From Calditrichota bacterium (GTDB lineage: Bacteria; Zhuqueibacterota; Zhuqueibacteria; Oleimicrobiales; Geothermoviventaceae): a stretch of 13,511 nucleotides of DNA. The DNA is taken from positions 1-13,511 of the forward strand of contig JAADFT010000002.1 in NCBI GenBank assembly GCA_013152765.1, in the 5' to 3' direction. A program made the position numbers and the translations under genes. A model generated the notes under the pieces. It saw nothing but the letters and a program-made list of their open reading frames with translations. It did not search any database and was not told where the DNA came from. Below, in pieces: positions 1 to 8,441 of this stretch. Position 1 is the first letter of the stretch, and each line of letters starts with the position of its first letter.

Positions 1-3000
1 CGGGCCAGATGCCGCGGAGTGGGTCCGGCCAGGTGGACAGGGAGTCAGGGAACGCGGGCTCGGGTTCGGCTGGCCTGCGGCGCAGAACGCGGACGGAGTC
101 GTCGCGCACGACCAGCCAGACGCTCGTGTTGCCGCTGCGCCAGCCGTAAGCCACAGGCGCTGAGGGAGTTCCGGGTTCGAGCAGGGCTCTGGCAACACGG
201 TAGAGCTCGGGAGCGAGCGTGCGCAGGCTGTGGAGAGGCGTGGGCGCCCTGAAGCCGCCCGCCCCGCCTGCGTCTGCCTGGTCGGAGATCTGCAGAGTCT
301 CAGCCTCGCGGAGAAGACGGTGCCGGAACTGGCGCAGAACCCACGACCAGTGCCGGTCCGCGCGCGTGTCGCGGGGGTGAAACGGCGCCAGCAAGAGAGC
401 GGCGAGCTCTGTGTGAAAGCGACGTAGAGTGCGAAGAGCGGCGTCGTAATCCTTCCGTTTCAGGCTTCCGAGCACCTGGACGTTGACGGCGGCGTGGAGG
501 AGCTGCCGGTCCGCAGGGCCTGCTGAGCGGCTTTTGAGCAGCGCCGCCACCAGGCGCAACTCGCCGCGGTGGGCCAGCCGTTCGGGTTGCCAGCCAGCGC
601 GCAGGGCCACACGCTCGCGGGGCTTGAGTTGTGCCAGCAGGGAGGCAATCCGAATTTCTTGCCGCGCGACTTCGGCAGTGTCGCCCTGGCTTTCGGCCAA
701 AAGGCGCAGTTGGTTGAGGGCGTGGTAAGCACCACGAGCGTCGCCCAAAGTCCGCAGAACCACAGCCACCGTTTCCAGGTAACGGAGCGAGACCGGCGGT
801 AGCGCCAGAGAATCCACACGGCCCCGGAGGGCCTCGAGCCGGGTGGCCAGGGAAACGAGTGTGTCCACTGACGCCAGCGGTGACGAGAGCTGCAGCGTGG
901 AGTCCTGCGGAGCCAGAGACCGCAGGAGCGCTGTTGCGCCCTCGAGGCGACTTTCCGCCAGGCTCAGCCGCACGTCGAGGGACGGCAGTACGACCCTGGT
1001 CTTGGTCAGGGCCTTGCGCGTGCGACGGAGCAGTTTCGAGAGGGCGTTGGAGTCGTTCTGAAGCCGGGCTACTTCCGCCGGTGTGGACGGTGGGTGCAGC
1101 GCCAGACGCAGCCGCAACAGTTCGACCAGCGCCTCAGCGTTTTGCACCTGCCCCTCCAGGCTGGAGGCCTTTTCGGCGAGTTTCCAGGCCTGCACCAGGT
1201 GTGTCCAGGCCTGCTCCGGCATGTCCGCCAGCAACGTGGCGGAGGCGAGGTTGTTTTCCGCCACCGAGCGAGCAAGTCGGTCGCCGGCTTTGCCAAAAGT
1301 TGTGCTCTTGCGGGCGAGCGCTCGAATGGCTGCGGCGAGCTGGCCGCGGTAGAGCAGAGCGTCCGACTGAATCTGGAGGAGCAGAGCGGTTTCCTCCGCC
1401 CGCGTCAGGTCTTCCGGTCCAGCCTGGGCCGGCACCAGGCCGTAACGCCGCAGATCGAGAAACGGCACCGGGAAGACCCAGCCGAGAAAAGAGATTTTCA
1501 GTCTAACCGCGGGCCGTTTGGTTTCGGGTACAGCCCCGGACTGCAACAGGTCGAGGGCTTTGGCCGTGTACCACAGGGCGCTGTCGATCTGGGCGGCACC
1601 CAGGTGGGCCAGTGCCAGGTTTCGGTAAGCCCGCTCGCGGTGGTAGGGGCTCGAAAGCGTCGTGGGGAAACGAAGGAGACGTCGGAAAACGGCCATCGCC
1701 TCCTCGTGTTTGCCCGCGAAGCTCAGGGCTGTGCCGAGGTCCGTGAGCAGCGAAGGGAGCGCGTTTCGCCGACCAAGTTGCTCAGCTGCGGTAACGGCGT
1801 TCCGAAAGGCCCAGGCCGCCAGCGGGTACTTGCCCACGAAAAAGGCGCAGCGTCCCATCCGTTCGAAGAAGCGCAGGCGCTGCTCCTGTGAAGAAAAAGT
1901 CGAGTCGAGCGCCAGGCGTTTCTCGAAGTAGACGAGCGCCTGACGGTAGCTGTACTGGCCGAGTGCGAAGGTGTTGTGAGCCAGGCTTTCGAAAAGCTCG
2001 GCTTCGAGCTGCGGATTTTTGCGCTCGTCGTTGATCTGCAGGGCGATGGTGAGCGCGTCGATGGCCCGTTCGTAGTACCTGCGTTTGGGCTCACCGCGGC
2101 GAAACGTGACCGTGCGGAAAACGAAGATCGCAGGTGCAAAGGCGAAGCGAACAGCGCGCCGGATCCACGCGGTTTTCTTGTGCTGACGAGCGGCCAGCGC
2201 GGTTTCGAGCGTTTCGTAGTCCCTGGCCAGGGCAAGGTAAGCCGGGACCAGACTCGAGTTCTTGCGAAGCGTGAGCTCGAGCGCGTGGACGGACGCTTTG
2301 AGGGTTTTCACGTCGATTTCGAGAGGGTTGCCGGTGACGTCGGCTTTGGCGGTGGCGCGGTAGTAGAGGCAGAGCCCGTAGGCGTAGTCGAAGACGGGAT
2401 TCTCGGGGTGCAGCTTCCGCGCCTGAGCGTAGACTGTGGTCAGGCTGCTCAGCTTACTGGCGCGGAGGGCGGCGCGAACGAGTTTCCGGTGCAGCTCCGG
2501 GTCGGAAGGCGCGTAAGGCCAGGCCTGCTTGTAGGCCTGGAAGGCGCGGCGAACCTGGCTCAGCGAGTCGCCGAGGGCAGCGAAAGCGCTGGCAACCAGA
2601 ACTGGCGGCACGGAGTCGAGTGGCGCGCTACGCAGGACGGCGAGAGCGCCTGAAGGCTGGCCCTCGAGCAGGTGGAGCCTGGCCTTGAGGGTCAGAACCT
2701 GGCGACGCAGCCAGGAGGCCTGTGTTCCAGGGACGGACACTCCTCCAAGCGCCCGCCGTGCGAGGGCTGACTTGCGAAGTTCGAGCGCGCGTCTCGCTGC
2801 CCACAGCCGGAGGTGGAGCGCTCCCTGGGCGTTGCGAAGCGTGTCGGCGAGCGCAAGGGTGGCTCGGAGCGTGTCTGTGGGGGTGGCGTTCGGCGGCAAA
2901 TGTTCAACCAAAAGGAGCTGTGCGGCTTCGGCGGCGAGTTCGGGGTAAGCACTGGCCCGCTGCAGAACCCGCAGAGCGTAGCGCTGGGCGGTGCGGGATT

Positions 3001-4603
3001 TCGCAGTAGCCTGCGCACGCGCAATTTCGAGCCAGGCTGCCAGGGTCAAATCCGTCTGCAGCGGGAAGAGGCTGCCAAGGGTGTCGAGCAGAGCTACGGC
3101 AGCGGGGTCCTGTTTGCCCACGCGGAGCTGCCCGAGACGCAGGGCCGCGAAGGCGCGAACCCGGACGGGGGTTGCCAGGTCGCGGAAAAGCTGCTGGTAA
3201 GTGGCCTGGGCGAGTGAGTCCGGAGTGACACAGCAAGCGGTGAGGAGTGTGCGTCCGGGCACGAAGGCGCGAAGGTCGGCGCGGAGCAAGGTCGCGGCAG
3301 CCACGAGGTCCGCAGGTAAGGCTGGAAGCTCGTCAAGACGGGACAAAATTCGGCTCGCCAGGATCCGGTCCCCGGCAAGCCAGGCGGCGCAAGCCTGCTG
3401 GTACAGGGCCCGTGCAGTGTTGGCGGTTCTGGCCGGATGAAAGTCGACGACACGGGCCAGGGCCTCGATTTTTTTCCAGAGCAGAGCAGGACCGGGCACA
3501 GGGAGCGCGCTGTCGTTGAGGTGAGTTGGCGTTCTGCCGAGCTGGTCTGCGTAGCGAAGCTGAGCACCCGGTGTTGCCTGTTTGGGAATTCTTCCCTGGG
3601 CTGGCCAGCGAAAAAGGTCGCTCGTGGTGTCGCTCCCGGAAGTGACGATCAGGTAGCGGCCGTGACGCCAGCACAGGTCCAGGAACTGGTGTTCGGGGTA
3701 CGAGAGCCGGTAAGGTGCACGGGGCAGGGTGTCGCCGGTAGCCATTTTCGTGGGCAATTTTGCCAGCACAGAATCCGGCGCCGGTAGGACCCAGACGTCA
3801 CCGTCGTTGGGACGCTGGAACAGCGTTGTTTCGGGTTGCTTCTTCACCAGGCAGGCCAGGTGGGCGCCGAAAGGGTTCCAGTCGAAGCTGACCGGCTGGC
3901 CCTCGGGTGTCCGGAGGGTGAACACGGGTCCAGCCAGCGTGTCACCTTTGGCGTCGAAGGCGGCGAAGTGCAGGGACCAGCCGAGGCTGTCTGGAGCGAC
4001 CCAGGCCAGCCAGCGACCGTCCGGCGACCAGCGCGGCCAGAGGGCGGGGCCGCGCAGCAGAAGCCGTGTGTGGCGGTTCTTGAGTTTCAGCAACCAGATT
4101 GCCGGTTCACCGCTCCGGTCCGACACGAACACAGCGAGTTTGCCGTCCGGATGCGGGTCGGGTTGAGCGTCGGTGCAGACGCGCGGTGTGAGGCAGCGTG
4201 GCTTGCCGTAAGACCAGGCCACGTTTCCGCGCCGACGAATGTCGATGCGCCAGATGTCGCCGTTGGGGTCGCTGCGGCCGGACACGAAAAGCACACCGTG
4301 ACCGTCGTGGGTCCAGCGGGGCTGACGGTCGTCGGCCGGGTGAGAGGTGATTCTGTACGCCACGCCTCCTTCCACCGGTTTCACCCAGATGTCGAAATTG
4401 CCCGAGCGGTTGGAGGCGAAGGCGACCCAGCGGCCGTCCGGGGACACGGAAGGCTCGAGGTCCACGGCCGGGTGGGTTGTGAGTCGGGCCACCGTGGTGT
4501 CGGCCGGGGTCGAAGGTGCGGCTCCTGCCGCTGTTCCCGTAGCGAAGGAAAACAGCAGGAGGAAAACGCTGCAAGCCCGAGCGGCTGTCGACGGAGACGT
4601 CAT
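1..4603 (-). CDS. Exported TolB-like beta-propeller / TPR / putative CHAT-domain protein, C-terminus cut by window edge
   Basis: One uninterrupted minus-strand frame of 1534 codons starts at ATG 4603-4601 and leaves the window at position 1 with no stop; I checked the frame at codons 814, 1037 and 1484. Residues 1-28 look like a Sec signal peptide (hydrophobic core CSVFLLLFSF, then small residues), so the protein is probably periplasmic or surface-exposed. Residues about 40-340 hold five or six TolB/PD40-type propeller blades, e.g. PSVSPDGRWVAFASNRSG-x-FDIW at 51-73, with similar blades near 85-122, 138-173 and 181-216. Residues about 390-1430 are helical repeats, with recognisable TPRs around 840-1180. 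From about 1450 the sequence (LRTLAPELYRVARALL, then VAYGWRSGNTSVWLVVRDDSVRV at 1484 onward, split here for reading) resembles the N-terminal part of a CHAT domain; the catalytic His/Cys would lie outside the window. Its ATG overlaps the lipoprotein stop as ATGA and has only a weak purine-rich Shine-Dalgarno. Gene and export are secure; CHAT is likely but incomplete. Confidence 0.85.
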   Translation of the reverse strand, partial: MTSPSTAARACSVFLLLFSFATGTAAGAAPSTPADTTVARLTTHPAVDLEPSVSPDGRWVAFASNRSGNFDIWVKPVEGGVAYRITSHPADDRQPRWTHDGHGVLFVSGRSDPNGDIWRIDIRRRGNVAWSYGKPRCLTPRVCTDAQPDPHPDGKLAVFVSDRSGEPAIWLLKLKNRHTRLLLRGPALWPRWSPDGRWLAWVAPDSLGWSLHFAAFDAKGDTLAGPVFTLRTPEGQPVSFDWNPFGAHLACLVKKQPETTLFQRPNDGDVWVLPAPDSVLAKLPTKMATGDTLPRAPYRLSYPEHQFLDLCWRHGRYLIVTSGSDTTSDLFRWPAQGRIPKQATPGAQLRYADQLGRTPTHLNDSALPVPGPALLWKKIEALARVVDFHPARTANTARALYQQACAAWLAGDRILASRILSRLDELPALPADLVAAATLLRADLRAFVPGRTLLTACCVTPDSLAQATYQQLFRDLATPVRVRAFAALRLGQLRVGKQDPAAVALLDTLGSLFPLQTDLTLAAWLEIARAQATAKSRTAQRYALRVLQRASAYPELAAEAAQLLLVEHLPPNATPTDTLRATLALADTLRNAQGALHLRLWAARRALELRKSALARRALGGVSVPGTQASWLRRQVLTLKARLHLLEGQPSGALAVLRSAPLDSVPPVLVASAFAALGDSLSQVRRAFQAYKQAWPYAPSDPELHRKLVRAALRASKLSSLTTVYAQARKLHPENPVFDYAYGLCLYYRATAKADVTGNPLEIDVKTLKASVHALELTLRKNSSLVPAYLALARDYETLETALAARQHKKTAWIRRAVRFAFAPAIFVFRTVTFRRGEPKRRYYERAIDALTIALQINDERKNPQLEAELFESLAHNTFALGQYSYRQALVYFEKRLALDSTFSSQEQRLRFFERMGRCAFFVGKYPLAAWAFRNAVTAAEQLGRRNALPSLLTDLGTALSFAGKHEEAMAVFRRLLRFPTTLSSPYHRERAYRNLALAHLGAAQIDSALWYTAKALDLLQSGAVPETKRPAVRLKISFLGWVFPVPFLDLRRYGLVPAQAGPEDLTRAEETALLLQIQSDALLYRGQLAAAIRALARKSTTFGKAGDRLARSVAENNLASATLLADMPEQAWTHLVQAWKLAEKASSLEGQVQNAEALVELLRLRLALHPPSTPAEVARLQNDSNALSKLLRRTRKALTKTRVVLPSLDVRLSLAESRLEGATALLRSLAPQDSTLQLSSPLASVDTLVSLATRLEALRGRVDSLALPPVSLRYLETVAVVLRTLGDARGAYHALNQLRLLAESQGDTAEVARQEIRIASLLAQLKPRERVALRAGWQPERLAHRGELRLVAALLKSRSAGPADRQLLHAAVNVQVLGSLKRKDYDAALRTLRRFHTELAALLLAPFHPRDTRADRHWSWVLRQFRHRLLREAETLQISDQADAGGAGGFRAPTPLHSLRTLAPELYRVARALLEPGTPSAPVAYGWRSGNTSVWLVVRDDSVRVLRRRPAEPEPAFPDSLSTWPDPLRGIWP

Positions 4604-5130
4604 TTCTCTTTGCGTACCCACGTACCTTCTTCGGTTTGAATCCACGTTCCCGGCGGTGCGAGCGACTGGTAGTGCTTTGCCAACTCGGTCTCGACCTGCG
4701 ACTCCACGGCGTGCAGAGAGGTCGCGAACATGCTCCGGAGCCAGGCCTTCACTAAAGCCCGGTCCTCGTTCTCGGCGTCGACGAGTTTGCTGACTCGTCG
4801 ACGCTGCAAAGATGACCGCAGCAACTTCGGGTGCAGCACCACAACCGTGCCAGCGCTGGTCTCGCCCACCACGCCCCGGGCTTCCAGGCTGTCCAGGTCG
4901 GCGCGTCGTTGCTTCTGCCGCAGCCTGGCTTCCCGCACGGATGGCAGTTTCTCCTCGGCGAGCACGCTGACCAGCACGTCGGAGGTCCCTGCGTCTGGCA
5001 CCTGGACTTCGCCGACCGCCTTTCGCTGGAGGGGTGGCGTCTCCAGGTTCACCTTCACGTCAGGCACCTGGACGGCGCAACCGGCGAGCAAAAGCAGCAG
5101 CAACGTTACGAGTGCAGGTTCTCTTCTCAC
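4600..5130 (-). CDS. YdbL-like (DUF1318) outer-membrane lipoprotein
   Basis: I chose GTG 5130-5128 as the start because it gives a 176-aa lipoprotein: MRR, a leucine-rich core, and lipobox L15-A16-G17-C18. The ORF stays open upstream, but that part is a shadow of the AsmA-like gene. After Cys18 comes a short beta-like stretch (VQVPDVKVNLE, residues 20-30), then a charged helical linker (about 58-80), then a DUF1318/YdbL domain at about 80-174. That domain shows LEARGVVGE at 82-90, LVDAENEDRALV at 116-127, and the terminal PPGTWIQ...GTWVRK block at 159-174. E. coli YdbL has the matching features RVGET, PGEYV and GxWVRK. YdbL works with YdbH and YnbE in outer-membrane lipid homeostasis. In this gene the lipid anchor, which in E. 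coli is the separate small lipoprotein YnbE, is joined to the YdbL domain. The start overlaps the upstream stop as GTGA and the stop overlaps the next start as ATGA. No strong Shine-Dalgarno is visible, so coupling is likely. Confidence 0.88.
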   Translation of the reverse strand: MRREPALVTLLLLLLAGCAVQVPDVKVNLETPPLQRKAVGEVQVPDAGTSDVLVSVLAEEKLPSVREARLRQKQRRADLDSLEARGVVGETSAGTVVVLHPKLLRSSLQRRRVSKLVDAENEDRALVKAWLRSMFATSLHAVESQVETELAKHYQSLAPPGTWIQTEEGTWVRKEK

Positions 5131-8100
5131 GGTGACAACCCGCCAGTTTGGGCTGTTCGAAGGAACGGCTCGAGGGGCAAACGGCCCATGTCGATCCGAC
5201 CGCCGCTCAGACGAACCGGACTGAACCACGGTTGCTTGAGCTTGAGACTCGGGTAGAAGTAGCCCTGCCGGAGCTGAAAACTCATCTGCAGGGGGCGAAA
5301 GCCGAGGGCGAGGAGCCTGCGCGTGTTCCGAATGCCGGGGTTCAGCCCGCTGGGGTCGAGGGACGCCAGAATGTCGTCGGCGACGGTGGGGCCAAGCTCG
5401 GTGAACTGAACCAGTCCGCGCACGTTGGCCAGCGATTCGGGCGTGAAACCCTGCCCGCGCAGTCGAATCGTGCCGGTGACGTAGGACGTTTTGCCTTTGC
5501 GTGCGGGATTCAGGAGGGCCGTGTTCAGACGCGAGATCTGGACGTCGGCCTCAAAGGCGCCGGTTAGAGAAGTGCGATTTCGGTAGTCCAGCAGAACACG
5601 CCCGCCCACGGCGCCGCCGTACGCGTTGACGCGAAAAGAGGGGATGTAAACGAAACCGTTGCGCGCCAGAATGTCCGCGTGCAGGCCCTCTAAACGGTAA
5701 CGCAGAAAACGAATGTGTCGCACGTAAAGGGTGTCGGCCGGCGGGGCCAGCCAGCGCCAGTTGGTGTACTGGATTTCCCGCAGCCGGTTTGGGAACACTT
5801 CTGGATTCTTGCTCAGAAAGACGGGTTCTTCGCCAGCCAGGTCGAGCCAGAAGTCGTAACGGATTTTGCCGGCCACGGTGTCCAGCTCCACGCCGCTGGC
5901 CAGACGCGCGCAAAGCGTGCGAGGCTGAACCGTGCCGTTGACGTGGAGCAGGTCGCCGAGCATCAGGACGCTGCCCCGACCTTCTGCGCGCCCGCGCAAC
6001 CGGGCGACGTCGCCCAGCGGTCCGAAGGAGTCGGCGGCCACGGAGAACGTGTACTCCAGCCGGACAACCTGGGTGTCCGGGTTGGCGGTCGAAATCTCGC
6101 CGTGCCCGAGCGCAAGCAGCCCGAGCGGCGAGTGTCGCGCCTTCACCGTGTCCAGTCGGATCAGGGCCTGCCCCGGGAGGACAGTCGCCTCGACGTCGAA
6201 GGCCGTGTGTTGCAGGGGGCGACGTCCGAAACTGCCGAGCCAGAGGCTGTCGAGCTGGCCCGATCCGCTGAGGCTGAGACTGTCGAACGTGCCGGAGTAG
6301 GCGCTGCGGAAATCGATTTGCCCCGCCGCAAATTCGGACGACGGCCGGGCGAACAAGCCGTTGACCACGGAGAGGCTGCCCGCGACGGCGCTTTGTCTCG
6401 GCGAGAAACTGACGGTCGCCGAACCACTGACTGTGCCGCCGAGCTCGATGTCGGCCGAGGTTTCGGGCAAAAGTGGTCGAGCCCAGTCCACGATCTTGCC
6501 GGGCTGTGTGCGGAAACGCCGCAGGGCAACGTGGACCGAATCGCGCACGACCTGCAGGTCGCCCTGCGCCAGGAGGAAACCCGGCAACCAGAGCTGCCAG
6601 CCTCGGAGCGAAGCCCGGCGTGCCTCGGGGTTGAAACGACCGCTTCCCTTGAACTGGCCGCGAAGAGCCGGGAAGGCAATGGGTTGCTCCGGTGTCTCGA
6701 GCACGAGGGAGTCGGCGACCCAGGTGGCCGTCGCCCGCACGCTTCCGTCGCCAGGCACGCGCACGGTGGACTGGAAGTCCAGGCGCCCGTGGAGAGGCTG
6801 GTCCGTCAGGTTGGAGACCTGGAGGCCCCGCAGTTGCGAGCGAATTTCGCCGCGAAGGCTGGCGTGCTTGCCCGGGGTGAACCAGTGGGAGCGGACGAAA
6901 GCGGTGCCGCCCAGAGCGTCGTCGATCTCGAAGTCCAGGTCGGCGGTGTGCAGCCACAGGGTGCTGTCCAGTGTGGTGCCCACCTCGAAGGTCACGTTGT
7001 TCAGGGACACGAAGCGGGTTCCGGTCTGAGCAACCACGCTGTTGGCTAAGGTGAGCGCGTGCACGTCCAGGCTGCGAAGCCCGGTGCTGGTGAGCGTGCC
7101 GGCCAGGTCGAAATCGGTGCGAAGCGACTCGACCGCGGCCTGCGAAGGCGGGTAGAGGAAGCGCGGCGCCGTCACGAAACCGGCCAGGCTCACCGACAGC
7201 GATTCGGCGGGTGACTTCTGACCGCTGCCCTGCAGCTCGAGGAACGAGAGGCCGAAACTGGTGTTGTGAAAGCTGGCGCTGTCGAGAGCGGCGGTCACCT
7301 CGGGCAGAGCCTGGCGAGCGATCTGGAACCAGGCTGCGACAGGGAATGCTCCGTCGCCCAAAGAAAGCGCGAAGCGCTGGCCGGTGGAGTCGACGGTCGC
7401 GTGAAAATCGCCGTTGAAAGCGGTGGAGCCGAGAAAACGCAAAGTCACTGCCGGGAAATCAGCGTGCACCGAAGCCTGCCGGTCCGGTTGCGCGAGCGAG
7501 TCCAGCGAATCCGCGGTCTGCGGCAGGAGACCCGTCAGCATGCCGCTCGCGTTCAGTTCGAGCAGCTGAGGCAGGCGGCGCACGGTGACGCGCCGGTGAG
7601 GTGACTGGAGCCGCAGCGGCCCGCCCTTCAGGGAGAGGGACAGGTTGAGCTGGACTGTGTCGGGCAGTTGTTTCCCCGAAAGGGTGAGTTCGAATTGGGT
7701 TGGCAACGAGACGGAAAGGCGAAGCGTGTCGCTTCTGAAGCGGACGCGCAGGTTGTCTTCCGGGTGGTGCACGCTGAACTGCTGGAATGTCGGAGTCCCG
7801 TTGTTGCGATCCAGACTGAGCCCGGACAGCTCCAGGCTCCAGCTGGCCGTGCGAATGTCGGCGCTCCCTTTTGGCTGGTTCAGTCGGGCGCTGAGCCCAA
7901 AATCGCGGACGGTGAGGCGTTTCAGATCGACCGAAACCGGCAGGCTGGAACGCCCCCGGACCTGTTTCTTGTGGGCAGCTACTGGCCCGCCTGTGGTGTC
8001 TTGCTGCTGGGATGGGTTGAGGGTGAGCCACGCGTACGGTTCGTCGACGTCGACGGCGTAGATCCGGAGAACGCGGTGAAGCAGTTGCGAAAGGCTGTAA

Positions 8101-8390
8101 CGCAGGGTGACTCGCTTTACGTGCACGGAATCGAGCGGTGTGTCAGCACCGGGTCGAGGGGCGAGGAGGCGCAGGTCTTCGATTTCGAAGCCGCGCAGCA
8201 GGTTGAAGTGGACGCGCGAGATGTGGACGGTGTAGCCGGTCTTGCTTGTGAGGAAATCGGAGAGCAGACGGCCGACTTCCTCAGGCGGGAAGCGGTGGCG
8301 CACGATGACCGTCAGGGCAGCGACGCCCACGACGGCCAGAACCAGAAAAATCGCCAGAACGCGAAGGAATGTCGTGCGCCGTCGTCCCAC
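5127..8390 (-). CDS. AsmA-superfamily, YdbH-like intermembrane lipid-transport protein
   Basis: The 1087-aa protein starts at GTG 8390-8388, with GCGAGG a few bases upstream. A basic N-terminus (GRRRTTFLR) is followed by one transmembrane helix at about 9-30 (VLAIFLVLAVVGVAALTVIV), which should anchor it in the inner membrane with the rest in the periplasm. The body is mostly alternating beta-strand sequence rich in short phrases such as LDSLWLGSF and VRLEYTFSV, typical of the long beta-groove of AsmA/VPS13-like bridge proteins. The C-terminal 200 residues carry an AsmA-like signature: YGGAVGGRVLLDYRN near 924, then GAFEADVQISRLN and GTIRLRGQGF. E. coli YdbH is about 880 aa, so this one is longer. 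I assign it to the YdbH branch mainly because a YdbL-domain lipoprotein follows with a 4-nt overlap; from the sequence alone it could be another AsmA-like protein such as TamB or YhdP. The 51-nt gap from the upstream nucleotidyltransferase gene permits co-transcription. Confidence 0.85.
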   Translation of the reverse strand: MGRRRTTFLRVLAIFLVLAVVGVAALTVIVRHRFPPEEVGRLLSDFLTSKTGYTVHISRVHFNLLRGFEIEDLRLLAPRPGADTPLDSVHVKRVTLRYSLSQLLHRVLRIYAVDVDEPYAWLTLNPSQQQDTTGGPVAAHKKQVRGRSSLPVSVDLKRLTVRDFGLSARLNQPKGSADIRTASWSLELSGLSLDRNNGTPTFQQFSVHHPEDNLRVRFRSDTLRLSVSLPTQFELTLSGKQLPDTVQLNLSLSLKGGPLRLQSPHRRVTVRRLPQLLELNASGMLTGLLPQTADSLDSLAQPDRQASVHADFPAVTLRFLGSTAFNGDFHATVDSTGQRFALSLGDGAFPVAAWFQIARQALPEVTAALDSASFHNTSFGLSFLELQGSGQKSPAESLSVSLAGFVTAPRFLYPPSQAAVESLRTDFDLAGTLTSTGLRSLDVHALTLANSVVAQTGTRFVSLNNVTFEVGTTLDSTLWLHTADLDFEIDDALGGTAFVRSHWFTPGKHASLRGEIRSQLRGLQVSNLTDQPLHGRLDFQSTVRVPGDGSVRATATWVADSLVLETPEQPIAFPALRGQFKGSGRFNPEARRASLRGWQLWLPGFLLAQGDLQVVRDSVHVALRRFRTQPGKIVDWARPLLPETSADIELGGTVSGSATVSFSPRQSAVAGSLSVVNGLFARPSSEFAAGQIDFRSAYSGTFDSLSLSGSGQLDSLWLGSFGRRPLQHTAFDVEATVLPGQALIRLDTVKARHSPLGLLALGHGEISTANPDTQVVRLEYTFSVAADSFGPLGDVARLRGRAEGRGSVLMLGDLLHVNGTVQPRTLCARLASGVELDTVAGKIRYDFWLDLAGEEPVFLSKNPEVFPNRLREIQYTNWRWLAPPADTLYVRHIRFLRYRLEGLHADILARNGFVYIPSFRVNAYGGAVGGRVLLDYRNRTSLTGAFEADVQISRLNTALLNPARKGKTSYVTGTIRLRGQGFTPESLANVRGLVQFTELGPTVADDILASLDPSGLNPGIRNTRRLLALGFRPLQMSFQLRQGYFYPSLKLKQPWFSPVRLSGGRIDMGRLPLEPFLRTAQTGGLSP

Positions 8391-8441
8391 AAGCCTCGCT
8401 TTCCTTTGTGGACAGCAGTCGGGTGCTCTCGGTGAAGGGTG

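Noticed and set aside
5131..5229. A longer start for the YdbL-like lipoprotein
   Set aside because: The extra 33 residues overlap the AsmA-like gene in another frame and would bury the signal peptide and lipobox.
5551..6957. A 468-codon minus-strand frame inside the AsmA-like gene
   Set aside because: Arg/Pro/Gly-rich low-complexity translation in a shifted frame of a clear 1087-aa gene; no ribosome site.
5715..7049. A 444-codon plus-strand frame opposite the AsmA-like gene
   Set aside because: Antisense shadow of a real coding gene, with no recognisable protein features.
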